The notes below the pieces were generated by a model, which worked only from the letters and a program-made list of their open reading frames with translations, was not told the origin of the DNA and did not search any database. The translations under genes and the position numbers were made by a program. A stretch of 64,000 nucleotides of DNA from contig NZ_CP051217.1 of the NCBI RefSeq assembly GCF_012516475.1, positions 3,100,001-3,164,000 of the forward strand, read 5' to 3'. The stretch comes from Parasphingorhabdus halotolerans (lineage in GTDB: Bacteria > Pseudomonadota > Alphaproteobacteria > Sphingomonadales > Sphingomonadaceae). Shown here one piece after another: positions 49,544 through 58,228 of this stretch (positions are counted from its first letter, which is position 1; every line of letters begins with the position of its first letter).

Positions 49544-49831
49544 TATAACTGTGCGGTTATCTTCTTAAAAATTCTCAATTGCGCCAAGCATTGAGCCGAG
49601 CGGGAAGGAGCGCATCCACAAAGGCTTTCACAAAGACCATGTCCAGCCAATTTTTGATGCTTCCTTGGTTAATAAATCACCATTCAGATGTTCGATAGAA
49701 AATATCTATTGAAATTTAAGATATTTCGAATGCGCTTTTATGCGGTATCACTTGAAAAATCTTTGGAATCAACCGATATTGATGCCAACGGGTGTTTTAA
49801 AGGACCCGATTTTTTGAGGAGTAAAATTATC

Positions 49832-50584
49832 ATGGCTTGGCCTGATCCTAGAATGAACCAGAATTCCGGCATAGGCATGGCACGCGGTAGTGCTGGCGGA
49901 ATGACCCAGACTGACGTCGCATATGACGCAGGCCTGCGGACATTTATGCTCAAAGTTTATAATTACATGGCGAGCGGCGTATTGCTCACGGGTATCGTTG
50001 CGATGCTGTTTGCGAGCTCTGGCATGGCAGCGGACATCATGATGGGCGGTGGTATGCTCAAATGGGTGATCATATTGTCTCCGCTGGCAATTGTTTTGGC
50101 TATGAGCTTTGGCCAGAACAAAATGTCGACCTTCACTTTGCAGGCTATGTTTTGGGCATTTGCCACCCTCATGGGTCTGTCGATGTCGACGATATTCCTG
50201 GTCTACACCGGGGCTTCCATCGCGCAGACCTTCTTTGCAACCTCTGCGGCTTTCCTTGGCCTTAGCCTCTATGGCTACACAACCAAGAAAGACCTCTCCG
50301 GTTGGGGAAGCTTCCTGATCATGGGAGTGATCGGCCTAATTGTGGCTTCAGTGATCAACATCTTTTTGCAATCGTCAATGTTCCACCTGGCGATCAGTGC
50401 TATCGGTGTGCTTATATTTGCAGGCCTTACGGCCTATGACACGCAGCGGATCAAAAGCATGTATGCTTATGTTGCTGGCACTGACATGGTCGGCAAAGTG
50501 GTGATCATGAGCGCGCTCAACCTGTATCTGGACTTTATCAATATGTTCCAGTTCCTGCTCAGCTTCATGGGCAGTCAGGACTAA
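49832..50584 (+). CDS. Bax inhibitor-1 / YccA family membrane protein
   Basis: 250 residues from MAWPDP, preceded by GAGGAG; upstream in-frame ATGs lie in sequence without family resemblance. Seven hydrophobic helices from about residue 45, with the conserved YGYTTKKDLSGWGSFLIMG and FAGLTAYDTQRIKSMY. Bacterial relatives include the pH-dependent calcium leak channel BsYetJ and the FtsH-associated YccA. A strong terminator follows. Confidence 0.93.
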   Translation: MAWPDPRMNQNSGIGMARGSAGGMTQTDVAYDAGLRTFMLKVYNYMASGVLLTGIVAMLFASSGMAADIMMGGGMLKWVIILSPLAIVLAMSFGQNKMSTFTLQAMFWAFATLMGLSMSTIFLVYTGASIAQTFFATSAAFLGLSLYGYTTKKDLSGWGSFLIMGVIGLIVASVINIFLQSSMFHLAISAIGVLIFAGLTAYDTQRIKSMYAYVAGTDMVGKVVIMSALNLYLDFINMFQFLLSFMGSQD

Positions 50585-50605
50585 GATCACTCAAATGGAT
50601 TTTGG

Positions 50606-50637
50606 AAAAGCCCGGCAGGAAACTGCTGGGCTTTTTC
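50606..50637 (+). terminator. Rho-independent terminator after the Bax-inhibitor gene
   Basis: GCCCGGCAG, loop GAAA, CTGCTGGGC and then TTTTTC: a 9-bp stem with one G-T pair and a T-run, 22 bp after the stop. Confidence 0.9.
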
Positions 50638-50729
50638 TTATCGCGTTTCACCAGATGTTTAGCTTTTCGCCGCTAGACAAATCAGAGTGCTAACCATAAG
50701 AGCAATCTTCGAGTTTTTGGGAGACGAGT

Positions 50730-51500
50730 ATGTTGTCGCGTGTGAAAAAATTGCCTTTGCTGGCTATTGGAGGCATGATTTTCGTGCTTGCCGGATGCCA
50801 GGTCGCAGCACCGCCTCCGCCAGCGGTAGCACCACCTATTGTTTATACGCCGCGTGCACCGACACCGCCATTTAATGCCAGCAGCAACACGCTTATTCCG
50901 CCACTGCGGGTAGATGGTATGCGTCAGACCATCAACCGCGATATTGGACCTCTGGAAACATTATGGCATGTTCGTGCCGCGCTGAACGTAGCGGCCCTCA
51001 GCTGCACGGGTCCTGCTTATGCGCGGATAGTGGATGATTATAACGCATTCATCAATAAAAACGAAAAATTTTTACGCAACGCAAACAACTCGATCATCAG
51101 CAAATATCGCCGGGAAATCGGCAATGATTATAAAGCCGAACATGACCGTCACCAGACCAGCCTTTACAATTACTGGTCGTTCTCGCCGCTGCGCCGTCCG
51201 TTCTGCGACCAGTCGGTGCTGATCAGCGAGCGGGCCGTGGCTACCTCTACCGGAGACCTTGAGACGTTTGGTGCGCAAGCGCTGGCTGAGCTGGAGCGGC
51301 CTTTCACAGAATTTTATCTGGCTTACGAGCAATATGAGCGTGATCTTGATGCATGGCGCCGTCAGTACGCCCCAGAGCAATATCGCGATGCCCGGGACGA
51401 GACAATTAACACCGAAGGCCTGACGGGTAATCTAGTGCAACCGGATGAACGTGAAAATCCCGTTGACCTTGGCATTATCGAGCCGCCGACCGGCAACTAA
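50730..51500 (+). CDS. Predicted lipoprotein of unknown function
   Basis: 256 residues. The signal peptide ends FVLAGC (Cys near 22), then a Pro-rich tether (APPPPAVAPP). The body is mostly helical, with a conserved-looking LETLWHVRAALNVAALSCTG and a stretch rich in Asn, Tyr and Arg (YNAFINKNEKFLRNANN). C-terminal helices end with an acidic tail. Sphingomonads have similar proteins, but I know no function. The stop overlaps the convergent GST gene by 4 bp. Confidence 0.75.
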   Translation: MLSRVKKLPLLAIGGMIFVLAGCQVAAPPPPAVAPPIVYTPRAPTPPFNASSNTLIPPLRVDGMRQTINRDIGPLETLWHVRAALNVAALSCTGPAYARIVDDYNAFINKNEKFLRNANNSIISKYRREIGNDYKAEHDRHQTSLYNYWSFSPLRRPFCDQSVLISERAVATSTGDLETFGAQALAELERPFTEFYLAYEQYERDLDAWRRQYAPEQYRDARDETINTEGLTGNLVQPDERENPVDLGIIEPPTGN

Positions 51501-52114
51501 TCCTCCGCTTCAGGCATCAAAGCCATATCAATAGCCTTGGCGGCTTTATAAGCGTCCCGTTCCCTAAAACGCTCAGCATAGGCTTTGAAACTGTTGCGCT
51601 CCGGCAGAGTACCAAATTGCAATCCCCAATCGACCTGAGAGCCGACATAAACATCGGCCATTGTGAACCTGACGCCGCAAATATATTCGCGATTGGAAAG
51701 TGCACCATCGAGGACATCGACAGCTCTCTCCAGATTCCCGTATCCAGCCATTCGTTGCTGATCTTCGGTCGGCGTTATGCCCAAATGCTTATCGGTAATG
51801 GCCTGTTCCAGCGGACCAGCCGTAAAAAACAGCCAGCGATAATAATCGGCACGCTCGTTTTCGGTGGGGCTCAGTCCGCTAGCCGGGAATACCTCTGCTA
51901 AATATGCGCAAATAGCAGCGCATTCGGTTACTGTCTTGCCGTCGTGAACAATCGCAGGGACTTTACCCATAGGATTGACCTTCAGATAATCAAGGGCCTT
52001 CATTGTTGTACCATAATCCAGCAAGACCTGATCATAGTCCGCACCCGCCTCATGCAATGCCCATCTTACAATCTGGCCGCGTGACATCGGGTTAGTGTAA
52101 AAGGTGAGGGTCAT
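51497..52114 (-). CDS. Glutathione S-transferase family protein
   Basis: 205 residues from MTLTFY. The N-terminal thioredoxin-like domain shows TFYTNPMSRGQIVRWALHEA and the glutathione-binding cis-Pro segment NPMGKVPAIVHDGKTVTECA. The helical C-terminal domain includes the N-capping box FTMADVYVG. Substrate not predictable. It is convergent with the lipoprotein gene. Confidence 0.92.
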   Translation of the reverse strand: MTLTFYTNPMSRGQIVRWALHEAGADYDQVLLDYGTTMKALDYLKVNPMGKVPAIVHDGKTVTECAAICAYLAEVFPASGLSPTENERADYYRWLFFTAGPLEQAITDKHLGITPTEDQQRMAGYGNLERAVDVLDGALSNREYICGVRFTMADVYVGSQVDWGLQFGTLPERNSFKAYAERFRERDAYKAAKAIDMALMPEAED

Positions 52115-52226
52115 CGTGCGTCTCCTAATTAACTTCAAGAACATAGTAGGAACATGTGATCGCGAGTCAAGCCCCACCTCATGCGGACACCACGGTAACT
52201 TAACAAGTCCGAGGGGTTCGTAGGCG

Positions 52227-52260
52227 AAAAAAAGCGGCGTAAGACCAGTCCCGCCGCTTT
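52227..52260 (-). terminator. Rho-independent terminator of clpA
   Basis: On the minus strand AAAGCGGCG (52260-52252), a 12-nt loop, CGCCGCTTT and a continuing run of T. It starts 39 bp past the clpA stop. Confidence 0.88.
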
Positions 52261-52299
52261 CATTTTCTCAGGGTTTGCGACCCCTTATTTTCAGGAGAA

Positions 52300-54615
52300 T
52301 TATTTTGCTTTTGATGGCGTCCTTTTCTTGGGTGCCTTTTTCTTTTTTGCCTTGGGCGCAGCTGGGCTCACCTCAAAGGTTAGTTCGTTATCTTTGAGAT
52401 GCACCTTTACTTCGCCGCCATTGACCAACTTGCCGAACAACAGTTCTTCAGCCAGCGGTTGTTTGATTTTCTCCTGAATCAGGCGTCCCATCGGGCGCGC
52501 GCCATACAGCTTGTCATAGCCGCGTTTGGTTAGCCATTCCTGCGCATCATCGTCCAGCGTAATATGAACATTTTGATCAGCCAGTTGCAGTTCCAGTTCG
52601 AGAATGAATTTCTCGACCACACGGGAAACCACTTCTGGTGGAAGATAGGCAAATGGCACAATCGCATCAAGGCGGTTGCGGAATTCGGGAGTGAACATCC
52701 GTTTCACCGCTTCTTCACTGGCATCTTCTTTTGATGTATCGCCAAAACCGATACCTTCCCGCGCCATATCAGACGCACCAGCATTGGTTGTCATGATCAA
52801 AATGACGTTGCGGAAATCTACCGTTTTGCCGTGGTGATCGGTAAGTTTACCGTTGTCCATAACCTGCAGCAGGATATTGAACAGGTCCGGGTGGGCCTTC
52901 TCGATTTCGTCGAGCAGCAGCACACAATGCGGATTTTGATCAACCGCATCTGTGAGCAATCCGCCTTGATCGTAACCGACATATCCTGGAGGTGCACCAA
53001 TCAGTCGAGAGACGCTATGGCGCTCCATATATTCCGACATATCAAAGCGTTGGAGCGGAATGCCCATGATTGATGACAATTGCCGGGCGACCTCGGTTTT
53101 ACCCACGCCGGTGGGACCGGAGAACAGATAATTTCCGATTGGTTTATTGGGTTCACGCAGTCCTGCGCGGCTGAGTTTGATTGCGCTGGACAGCTTTTGA
53201 ATCGCTTCATCCTGGCCAAAGACAACGCGTTTCAAGTCCTTATCGAGGCTTTCCAGCGTTTTCTTGTCATCCTTCGACACCGATTTGGGCGGGATCCGCG
53301 CCATGGTCGCGATTACCGCCTCAATATCTCTGGTCGTGATCATTTTCTTGCGGCGTGAAGGGGGAAGCAGCATCTGCATTGCGCCAACTTCATCAATAAC
53401 ATCAATGGCTTTATCAGGAAGCTTGCGATCATTTATATATCGCGTGGATAGCTCGACAGCTGATTTTAACGCATCGGGTGAATAGCGAACCTTGTGATGA
53501 TCTTCGAATGCACCGCGAAGGCCGGCGAGAATTTTTATCGTGTCCTCAACCGATGGTTCGTTAATATCGATTTTCTGGAAGCGTCGCAGCAATGCGCGGT
53601 CTTTCTCAAAGTGGTTCCGAAATTCCTTGTAAGTCGTTGATCCAATACAACGAATAACGCCACCGGAAAGAGCAGGTTTGAGTAAGTTCGAAGCATCCAT
53701 AGCGCCGCCACTGGTCGCGCCAGCCCCGATAACAGTGTGTATTTCATCTATAAACAGGATCGCATCAGGCATTTTTTCGAGTTCGGAAACGACTTGCTTC
53801 AACCGCTCTTCAAAATCGCCGCGGTAGCGCGTTCCGGCGAGCAATGCGCCCATATCCAGCGAATATATTACGGCTGGCTTCAAAACATCCGGGACGTTTT
53901 CTTCGACGATACGCAGTGCCAGACCTTCCGCAATCGCGGTTTTTCCGACGCCAGGCTCGCCGACATAGAGTGGGTTATTCTTGGAACGACGGCAGAGAAT
54001 TTGCACCGTGCGATCAACTTCAGCCTGACGACCAATCAGCGGATCAATCCGGCCATCCTTGGCCTTTTCGTTCAGATTGACGGTGAACTGGTCGAGCGCG
54101 GTTTCTTTTTTGTTTTTCTCTTTCTTGTCGTCGGTGTCTTCGCTGCCCGACAGCTCGGCGGGCTCCACTGTCTGGCCGCCTTTGCCGACCCCGTGGCTGA
54201 TAAAGCTGACCGCATCCAGACGGCTCATATCCTGTTGTTGCAGGAAGTAGACCGCATAGCTCTCGCGTTCCGAGAAGAGTGCAACCAGCACATTGGCACC
54301 GGTTACTTCATCCTTGCCGGAAGATTGGACGTGCAAGATCGCACGCTGAACAACGCGCTGGAAACCGGAAGTGGGGGAGGGGTCAATTGTTTTCTCAACC
54401 TTGAGCGAGTCGAGCTCACTATCAAGATACAAGACCACGGCGTCTTCCAATTCGCCAAGATCGACACCGCAAGCATTCATCACTTGGGATGCGTCGCCGT
54501 CATCGACCAACGCGAGCAAGAGATGCTCCAGCGTGGCATATTCATGGCTGCGGTCTGACGCGTTCTTTAGCGCCTGATGCAGGGTTTTTTCGAGCGATTC
54601 CGCGAATGATGGCAT
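52300..54615 (-). CDS. clpA: ATP-dependent Clp protease ATP-binding subunit ClpA
   Basis: AAA+ unfoldase that feeds ClpP and accepts N-degron substrates through ClpS. 771 residues: Clp N-domain repeats (FAESLEKTLHQALKNA), first AAA module with Walker A GEPGVGKT (219-226), second with GPTGVGKT (500-507) and LLLDEIEKAHPDL. A ClpP-binding loop is expected in the second module but I did not assign it. The Lys-rich C-terminal tail (KAKKKKAPKKRTP) is longer than in E. coli (758). No clpS is adjacent, unlike many relatives. Confidence 0.96.
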   Translation of the reverse strand: MPSFAESLEKTLHQALKNASDRSHEYATLEHLLLALVDDGDASQVMNACGVDLGELEDAVVLYLDSELDSLKVEKTIDPSPTSGFQRVVQRAILHVQSSGKDEVTGANVLVALFSERESYAVYFLQQQDMSRLDAVSFISHGVGKGGQTVEPAELSGSEDTDDKKEKNKKETALDQFTVNLNEKAKDGRIDPLIGRQAEVDRTVQILCRRSKNNPLYVGEPGVGKTAIAEGLALRIVEENVPDVLKPAVIYSLDMGALLAGTRYRGDFEERLKQVVSELEKMPDAILFIDEIHTVIGAGATSGGAMDASNLLKPALSGGVIRCIGSTTYKEFRNHFEKDRALLRRFQKIDINEPSVEDTIKILAGLRGAFEDHHKVRYSPDALKSAVELSTRYINDRKLPDKAIDVIDEVGAMQMLLPPSRRKKMITTRDIEAVIATMARIPPKSVSKDDKKTLESLDKDLKRVVFGQDEAIQKLSSAIKLSRAGLREPNKPIGNYLFSGPTGVGKTEVARQLSSIMGIPLQRFDMSEYMERHSVSRLIGAPPGYVGYDQGGLLTDAVDQNPHCVLLLDEIEKAHPDLFNILLQVMDNGKLTDHHGKTVDFRNVILIMTTNAGASDMAREGIGFGDTSKEDASEEAVKRMFTPEFRNRLDAIVPFAYLPPEVVSRVVEKFILELELQLADQNVHITLDDDAQEWLTKRGYDKLYGARPMGRLIQEKIKQPLAEELLFGKLVNGGEVKVHLKDNELTFEVSPAAPKAKKKKAPKKRTPSKAK

Positions 54616-54840
54616 GTACTTAACTCCAAAATTGAGACCTTTTACTGGTCCCGGTTGCCGAAAAGCTAGTGTTGTAATGCTTTCCGGGCTTTAACCAATT
54701 GCTTTCCATCTAGATCGTGCCTGCGGCCAAAAACTTCAAGGTCGCAAGTTGGTCCAGACTGCCAGCATCAAGCCAAAGCTGCCAATTTTTTCTGTCTCAT
54801 CTCCTAAACGGTCCAATGTGGATCGGCTTAACCCTGAATA

Positions 54841-54860
54841 TTGTTAAACATGGTTAACAA
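54841..54860. promoter_or_regulatory. Palindrome resembling a CtrA-type box
   Basis: TTGTTAA (54841-54847), ACATGG, TTAACAA (54854-54860): perfect 7-bp arms. It contains TTAA-N6-TTAAC, close to the CtrA consensus TTAA-N7-TTAAC but one base short. It lies in the 270-bp gap between clpA and DUF1192, about 225 bp upstream of clpA; the gap is otherwise empty. Confidence 0.35.
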
Positions 54861-54885
54861 ATGCTTACCATAATGCCAGCATTTA

Positions 54886-55083
54886 TCACTTTTTGAACAG
54901 GTCTTCTGCACTAGCCCGGTGGGAGACCGCAAAGTGTTTCTTTTTTTCGCAACGGGTTATCTCGGATTTGAGCATCGAAATGCGTTCTTCCAGCTCGTCT
55001 ACAGAAAATGGGTCCAAATCCTGTTTTATCAGCGCTGCGAGCGGATCATTTTTTGCACGCGGCAGATTTTCGTCATCGTCCAT
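54886..55083 (-). CDS. DUF1192 protein
   Basis: 65 residues of the short, alphaproteobacterial DUF1192 family; function unknown. It shows the family core DPFSVDELEERISMLKSEI followed by ITRCEKKK, a coiled-coil-like helix. Divergent from the quinone oxidoreductase, a neighbour pairing typical of sphingomonads. Confidence 0.85.
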   Translation of the reverse strand: MDDDENLPRAKNDPLAALIKQDLDPFSVDELEERISMLKSEITRCEKKKHFAVSHRASAEDLFKK

Positions 55084-55207
55084 GAATTTACACCCTTGAA
55101 TGTGTTGATCTGATACCGTCCGATAATGTTGACCCGCAGCCGATTGGAGTCAATAAGGCGATGCGGAATACTGGGCGAAAGCACGGCCAAAACAATGGGG
55201 GCATTGA

Positions 55208-56230
55208 ATGTCAAATTCAGAAGTGTTGCAATCGACGATTCCAACCCGAATGACAGCTGTTGCGATAAGCGCACCTGGCGGACCGGAAGTCCTGAAACCT
55301 GAAACAACCGCGGTGCCGGTTCCAAAGTCCGACGAGGTGCTGATAAAAGTTGCTGCCGCTGGCGTGAACCGTCCAGATGTGGTGCAACGCATGGGCCTTT
55401 ATCCTGCTCCGCCCGGTGCATCGCCGCTTCCTGGTCTGGAAGTGTCAGGAACGATCGTGGCAATAGGCGACGGCGTTGAACCCGAGAACCTTGGCCGTAA
55501 AGTGTGCGCGCTGACCAACGGCGGCGGATATGCGGAATATTGCGTCGCGCCCATAGGTCAATGCTTGCCAGTGCCAGACAGCGTGACGATGGAAGAAGCA
55601 GCGGCGCTACCCGAAACTTTGTTCACAGTCTGGAGCAACCTGTTCAATCGCGGATTTGCGCGGGAGGATGAAACCGTACTGGTGCATGGTGGCACCAGCG
55701 GTATCGGCACGATGGCGATCATGCTGGGCAAGCTCTTTGGTCTTAATGTCATCGTGACGTGCGGCAGCGACCAGAAATGCAGCGCCGCCAAACACATCGG
55801 CGCGGATCATGCGATTAATTACAAGTCACAGGATTTTGTCGAGGAAGTGAAAAAAATCACCGACGGCGCGGGTGTCGAAGTGGTGCTCGATATGGTCGCT
55901 GGCGATTATGTCGCGCGCAATCTCAATTGTCTCAAGGCCGATGGTCGTCATGTCACCATCGCGGTGCAGGGCGGGATGAAGGCCGAACTCAACATGGCGC
56001 AAATCATGATGCAGCGGCTGACTTTAACCGGTTCCACGCTGCGTCCGCAATCCGCCGACCGCAAGGCGTTACTCTGTGACGAGATTTATCGTTACGTCTG
56101 GCCCGATGTCGAGGCGGGTAAGCTCAAGCCAATAATGGATGAGAGTTTCGCGCTCGCCGACGCGGCAAAGGCGCACGCGCACATGGAAGCGGGCGATCAT
56201 ATCGGCAAGATTGTGCTGAGAGTCGGGTAA
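55208..56230 (+). CDS. NAD(P)H:quinone oxidoreductase, zinc-free MDR family (PIG3-like)
   Basis: 340 residues; an internal ATG (MTAVAIS) 14 residues in is a plausible alternative start. The quinone-reductase signature is clear: VAAAGVNRPDVVQRMGLYP, LPGLEVSGTIVAIG and the NADP loop VHGGTSGIGTMAIMLGK. No zinc ligands. The final LADAAKAHAHMEAGDHIGKI is typical. It reduces quinones or enones with NADPH. Followed by a strong terminator. Confidence 0.92.
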   Translation: MSNSEVLQSTIPTRMTAVAISAPGGPEVLKPETTAVPVPKSDEVLIKVAAAGVNRPDVVQRMGLYPAPPGASPLPGLEVSGTIVAIGDGVEPENLGRKVCALTNGGGYAEYCVAPIGQCLPVPDSVTMEEAAALPETLFTVWSNLFNRGFAREDETVLVHGGTSGIGTMAIMLGKLFGLNVIVTCGSDQKCSAAKHIGADHAINYKSQDFVEEVKKITDGAGVEVVLDMVAGDYVARNLNCLKADGRHVTIAVQGGMKAELNMAQIMMQRLTLTGSTLRPQSADRKALLCDEIYRYVWPDVEAGKLKPIMDESFALADAAKAHAHMEAGDHIGKIVLRVG

Positions 56231-56283
56231 ACGCAAACATCTTGCCGACTCTTCAAAAACACCCTACATAAGGCTTAACAACA

Positions 56284-56307
56284 GGCCGTCTCCGAAAGGG
56301 GGCGGCC
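56284..56307 (+). terminator. Rho-independent terminator after the quinone oxidoreductase
   Basis: GGCCGTCTCC, GAAA tetraloop, GGGGGCGGCC: ten pairs including two G-T, followed by CTTATTTTA, 54 bp after the stop. Confidence 0.85.
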
Positions 56308-56329
56308 CTTATTTTATGGAGATTGGCCC

Positions 56330-57037
56330 GTGGCTAACGAACAACAGACACCGCTTATGCAGCACGCAACCGCTAGCTGGCTGGTCGATAACACCGCTTT
56401 GAGTTTTGACCAGATCGCGGAATTTTGCGGTATTCACATTCTTGAAGTCAATGCGATGGCGGATGATCTGGCAAGCTCCAAATATACCGGGCGCGATCCG
56501 GTTCAGGCGCACGAGCTGACCAATGAGGAAATTGCCAAAGCCGAGGCAGATCCCGATTACCGGATGGTCTTGCAAAAAGGACCGGATCAAGTCCGTCGTA
56601 CCAAGGGACCACGCTATACTCCGGTTTCCAAGCGGCAGGACAAGCCGGACGGCATTGCATGGTTGCTCAAAAACCACCCGGAAATTTCCGACGCACAAGT
56701 CGGCAAACTAATTGGCACCACGCGCACCACGATCAATGCGATCCGCGAGCGGGAACATTGGAATATTGCCAATATCCTCGCCAAAGACCCGGTGACATTG
56801 GGACTGTGTTCCCAGCGCGAGCTTGATGCCGTTGTCGCCAAAGCGGCCAAGAAAGCGGGTATTGAGCCTGAAATTGCCGAAGACACCAAACTGGGAGGCG
56901 ACAAGGAAGCTTTGATCGCCGAGCTACATGAAGAACGTGCGCAAGCCGTTCGCGATGCCGATGCCGCCCTTGCTGCCGAAGCGGGCGAAGAGGAAGCGCC
57001 GAAAGAGCATACAGCAGATACGCTTTTCAAGGACTAG
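56330..57037 (+). CDS. DUF1013 cell-cycle regulator (TrcR-like)
   Basis: 235 residues from a GTG start eight bases after GGAG. DUF1013 includes the alphaproteobacterial cell-cycle transcription regulator TrcR. The sequence shows the conserved start TPLMQHATASWLVDNTALSF, IAEFCGIHILEVNAMAD and a second helix-turn-helix-like segment SDAQVGKLIGTTRTTINAIR. The C-terminal ~60 residues are Ala/Glu-rich and divergent. Broadly conserved as a single gene in alphaproteobacteria, so vertical inheritance is likely. Confidence 0.88.
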   Translation: MANEQQTPLMQHATASWLVDNTALSFDQIAEFCGIHILEVNAMADDLASSKYTGRDPVQAHELTNEEIAKAEADPDYRMVLQKGPDQVRRTKGPRYTPVSKRQDKPDGIAWLLKNHPEISDAQVGKLIGTTRTTINAIREREHWNIANILAKDPVTLGLCSQRELDAVVAKAAKKAGIEPEIAEDTKLGGDKEALIAELHEERAQAVRDADAALAAEAGEEEAPKEHTADTLFKD

Positions 57038-57097
57038 AATTAACCAATCGATTAATTCGGGTTGCGCCCTTCGCTGGCCTGTGCCTATGGTCTGCAG

Positions 57098-58228
57098 ATG
57101 GACGCTCCTCGAAAAATACCTGCCTATGACGCGCTATTGGCCGATCATGGCTTCGATCCGGTTGAATCGGATGGATTGACCTATCCGTTGGGCGAATATC
57201 GCCCCGAATATGGCGAGGTATTTGAGCTAATGCCTGGGATTAGCTGGACCCGGACGCCCGTACCGGGGCCGCTGGGGCATATTAACAACTGGATATTGCG
57301 GGATAGCCATGACGACGGCTCCGATGGTTTCGCCATTGCTGACACCGGCCTGTTTATGCCCAAAACCATTGAAGTGTGGAAAGATATTTTTGAAAACGGC
57401 GCGCTAAAAGGCCAGCGCGCGACCAAGATTATTGTCACCCATTATCATCCCGACCACGTCGGATGTGCAGGCTGGCTGTGCAAACGCTTCAAGGCGCCGC
57501 TGCATATGAACCGCACCGAGTGGCTGATGACGCGGATGCTGACGCTCGACAAAGAAGGCGGAGTTCCTGAAGAAATTCTGGATGACTGGCGCTTTGCCGG
57601 TTGGGAGCAGCGCCTGATTGATGATTTTGCCAAAAAAGGATGGGGACGATTTGCCCGCGCCGTGTCCAATGTCCCGATTAGCCATATCCGGATGGAGGAA
57701 GGCACGCGGGTTACGACCGGCAATGCCGATATTCGGCACCAATGGCGCGTGATGATCGGCAGCGGCCATACGCCCGAACATGCCTGTCTGGTCGATGACG
57801 AAAATCATGTGATGATTTCGGGCGACCAGATATTGCCGCGCATTACATCCAATATCTCGACGATGATCAGCGAACCAACCGCCGACCCGCTGGGCGAATG
57901 GCTGGATAGCATCGCACGGTTTCGGGCGGAGGTTGATCCAGAGTTGCTCATCCTGCCGGCGCATGGACGCCCCTTTAAAGGGGTGCATCAAAGGCTGGAT
58001 ACGCTTGCCGCGCGCCATAATGAGGCGCTCGATGACGTGGTGGCCGCGCTGAAGCAAAAGCCGATGCGGGTGGTGGATAGCTTTCCATTGTTATTCCGGC
58101 GTCCCATTACCGACGATGTGATTGGTATGGCAACGGGAGAGGCAATGGCGACGATGCGGCATCTGGAATATACCGGCCGCGCGGTCCACGCGATGAAAGA
58201 CGGTACGGCCTGGTATAGTGCCGCTTAA
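57098..58228 (+). CDS. MBL-fold metallo-hydrolase with C-terminal winged-helix-like domain
   Basis: 376 residues from MDAPRK; a TTG at 57062 could add 12. The metal motif is ITHYHPDHVGCAGWL, with later ligands in GSGHTPEHACLV and the Asp in ISGDQILPRI, and the final His in ILPAHGRPFKG. The last ~100 residues are helical, as in hydrolase members near acyl-CoA metabolism genes. Substrate unknown. Convergent with the MFS gene, overlapping by 4 bp. Confidence 0.9.
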   Translation: MDAPRKIPAYDALLADHGFDPVESDGLTYPLGEYRPEYGEVFELMPGISWTRTPVPGPLGHINNWILRDSHDDGSDGFAIADTGLFMPKTIEVWKDIFENGALKGQRATKIIVTHYHPDHVGCAGWLCKRFKAPLHMNRTEWLMTRMLTLDKEGGVPEEILDDWRFAGWEQRLIDDFAKKGWGRFARAVSNVPISHIRMEEGTRVTTGNADIRHQWRVMIGSGHTPEHACLVDDENHVMISGDQILPRITSNISTMISEPTADPLGEWLDSIARFRAEVDPELLILPAHGRPFKGVHQRLDTLAARHNEALDDVVAALKQKPMRVVDSFPLLFRRPITDDVIGMATGEAMATMRHLEYTGRAVHAMKDGTAWYSAA

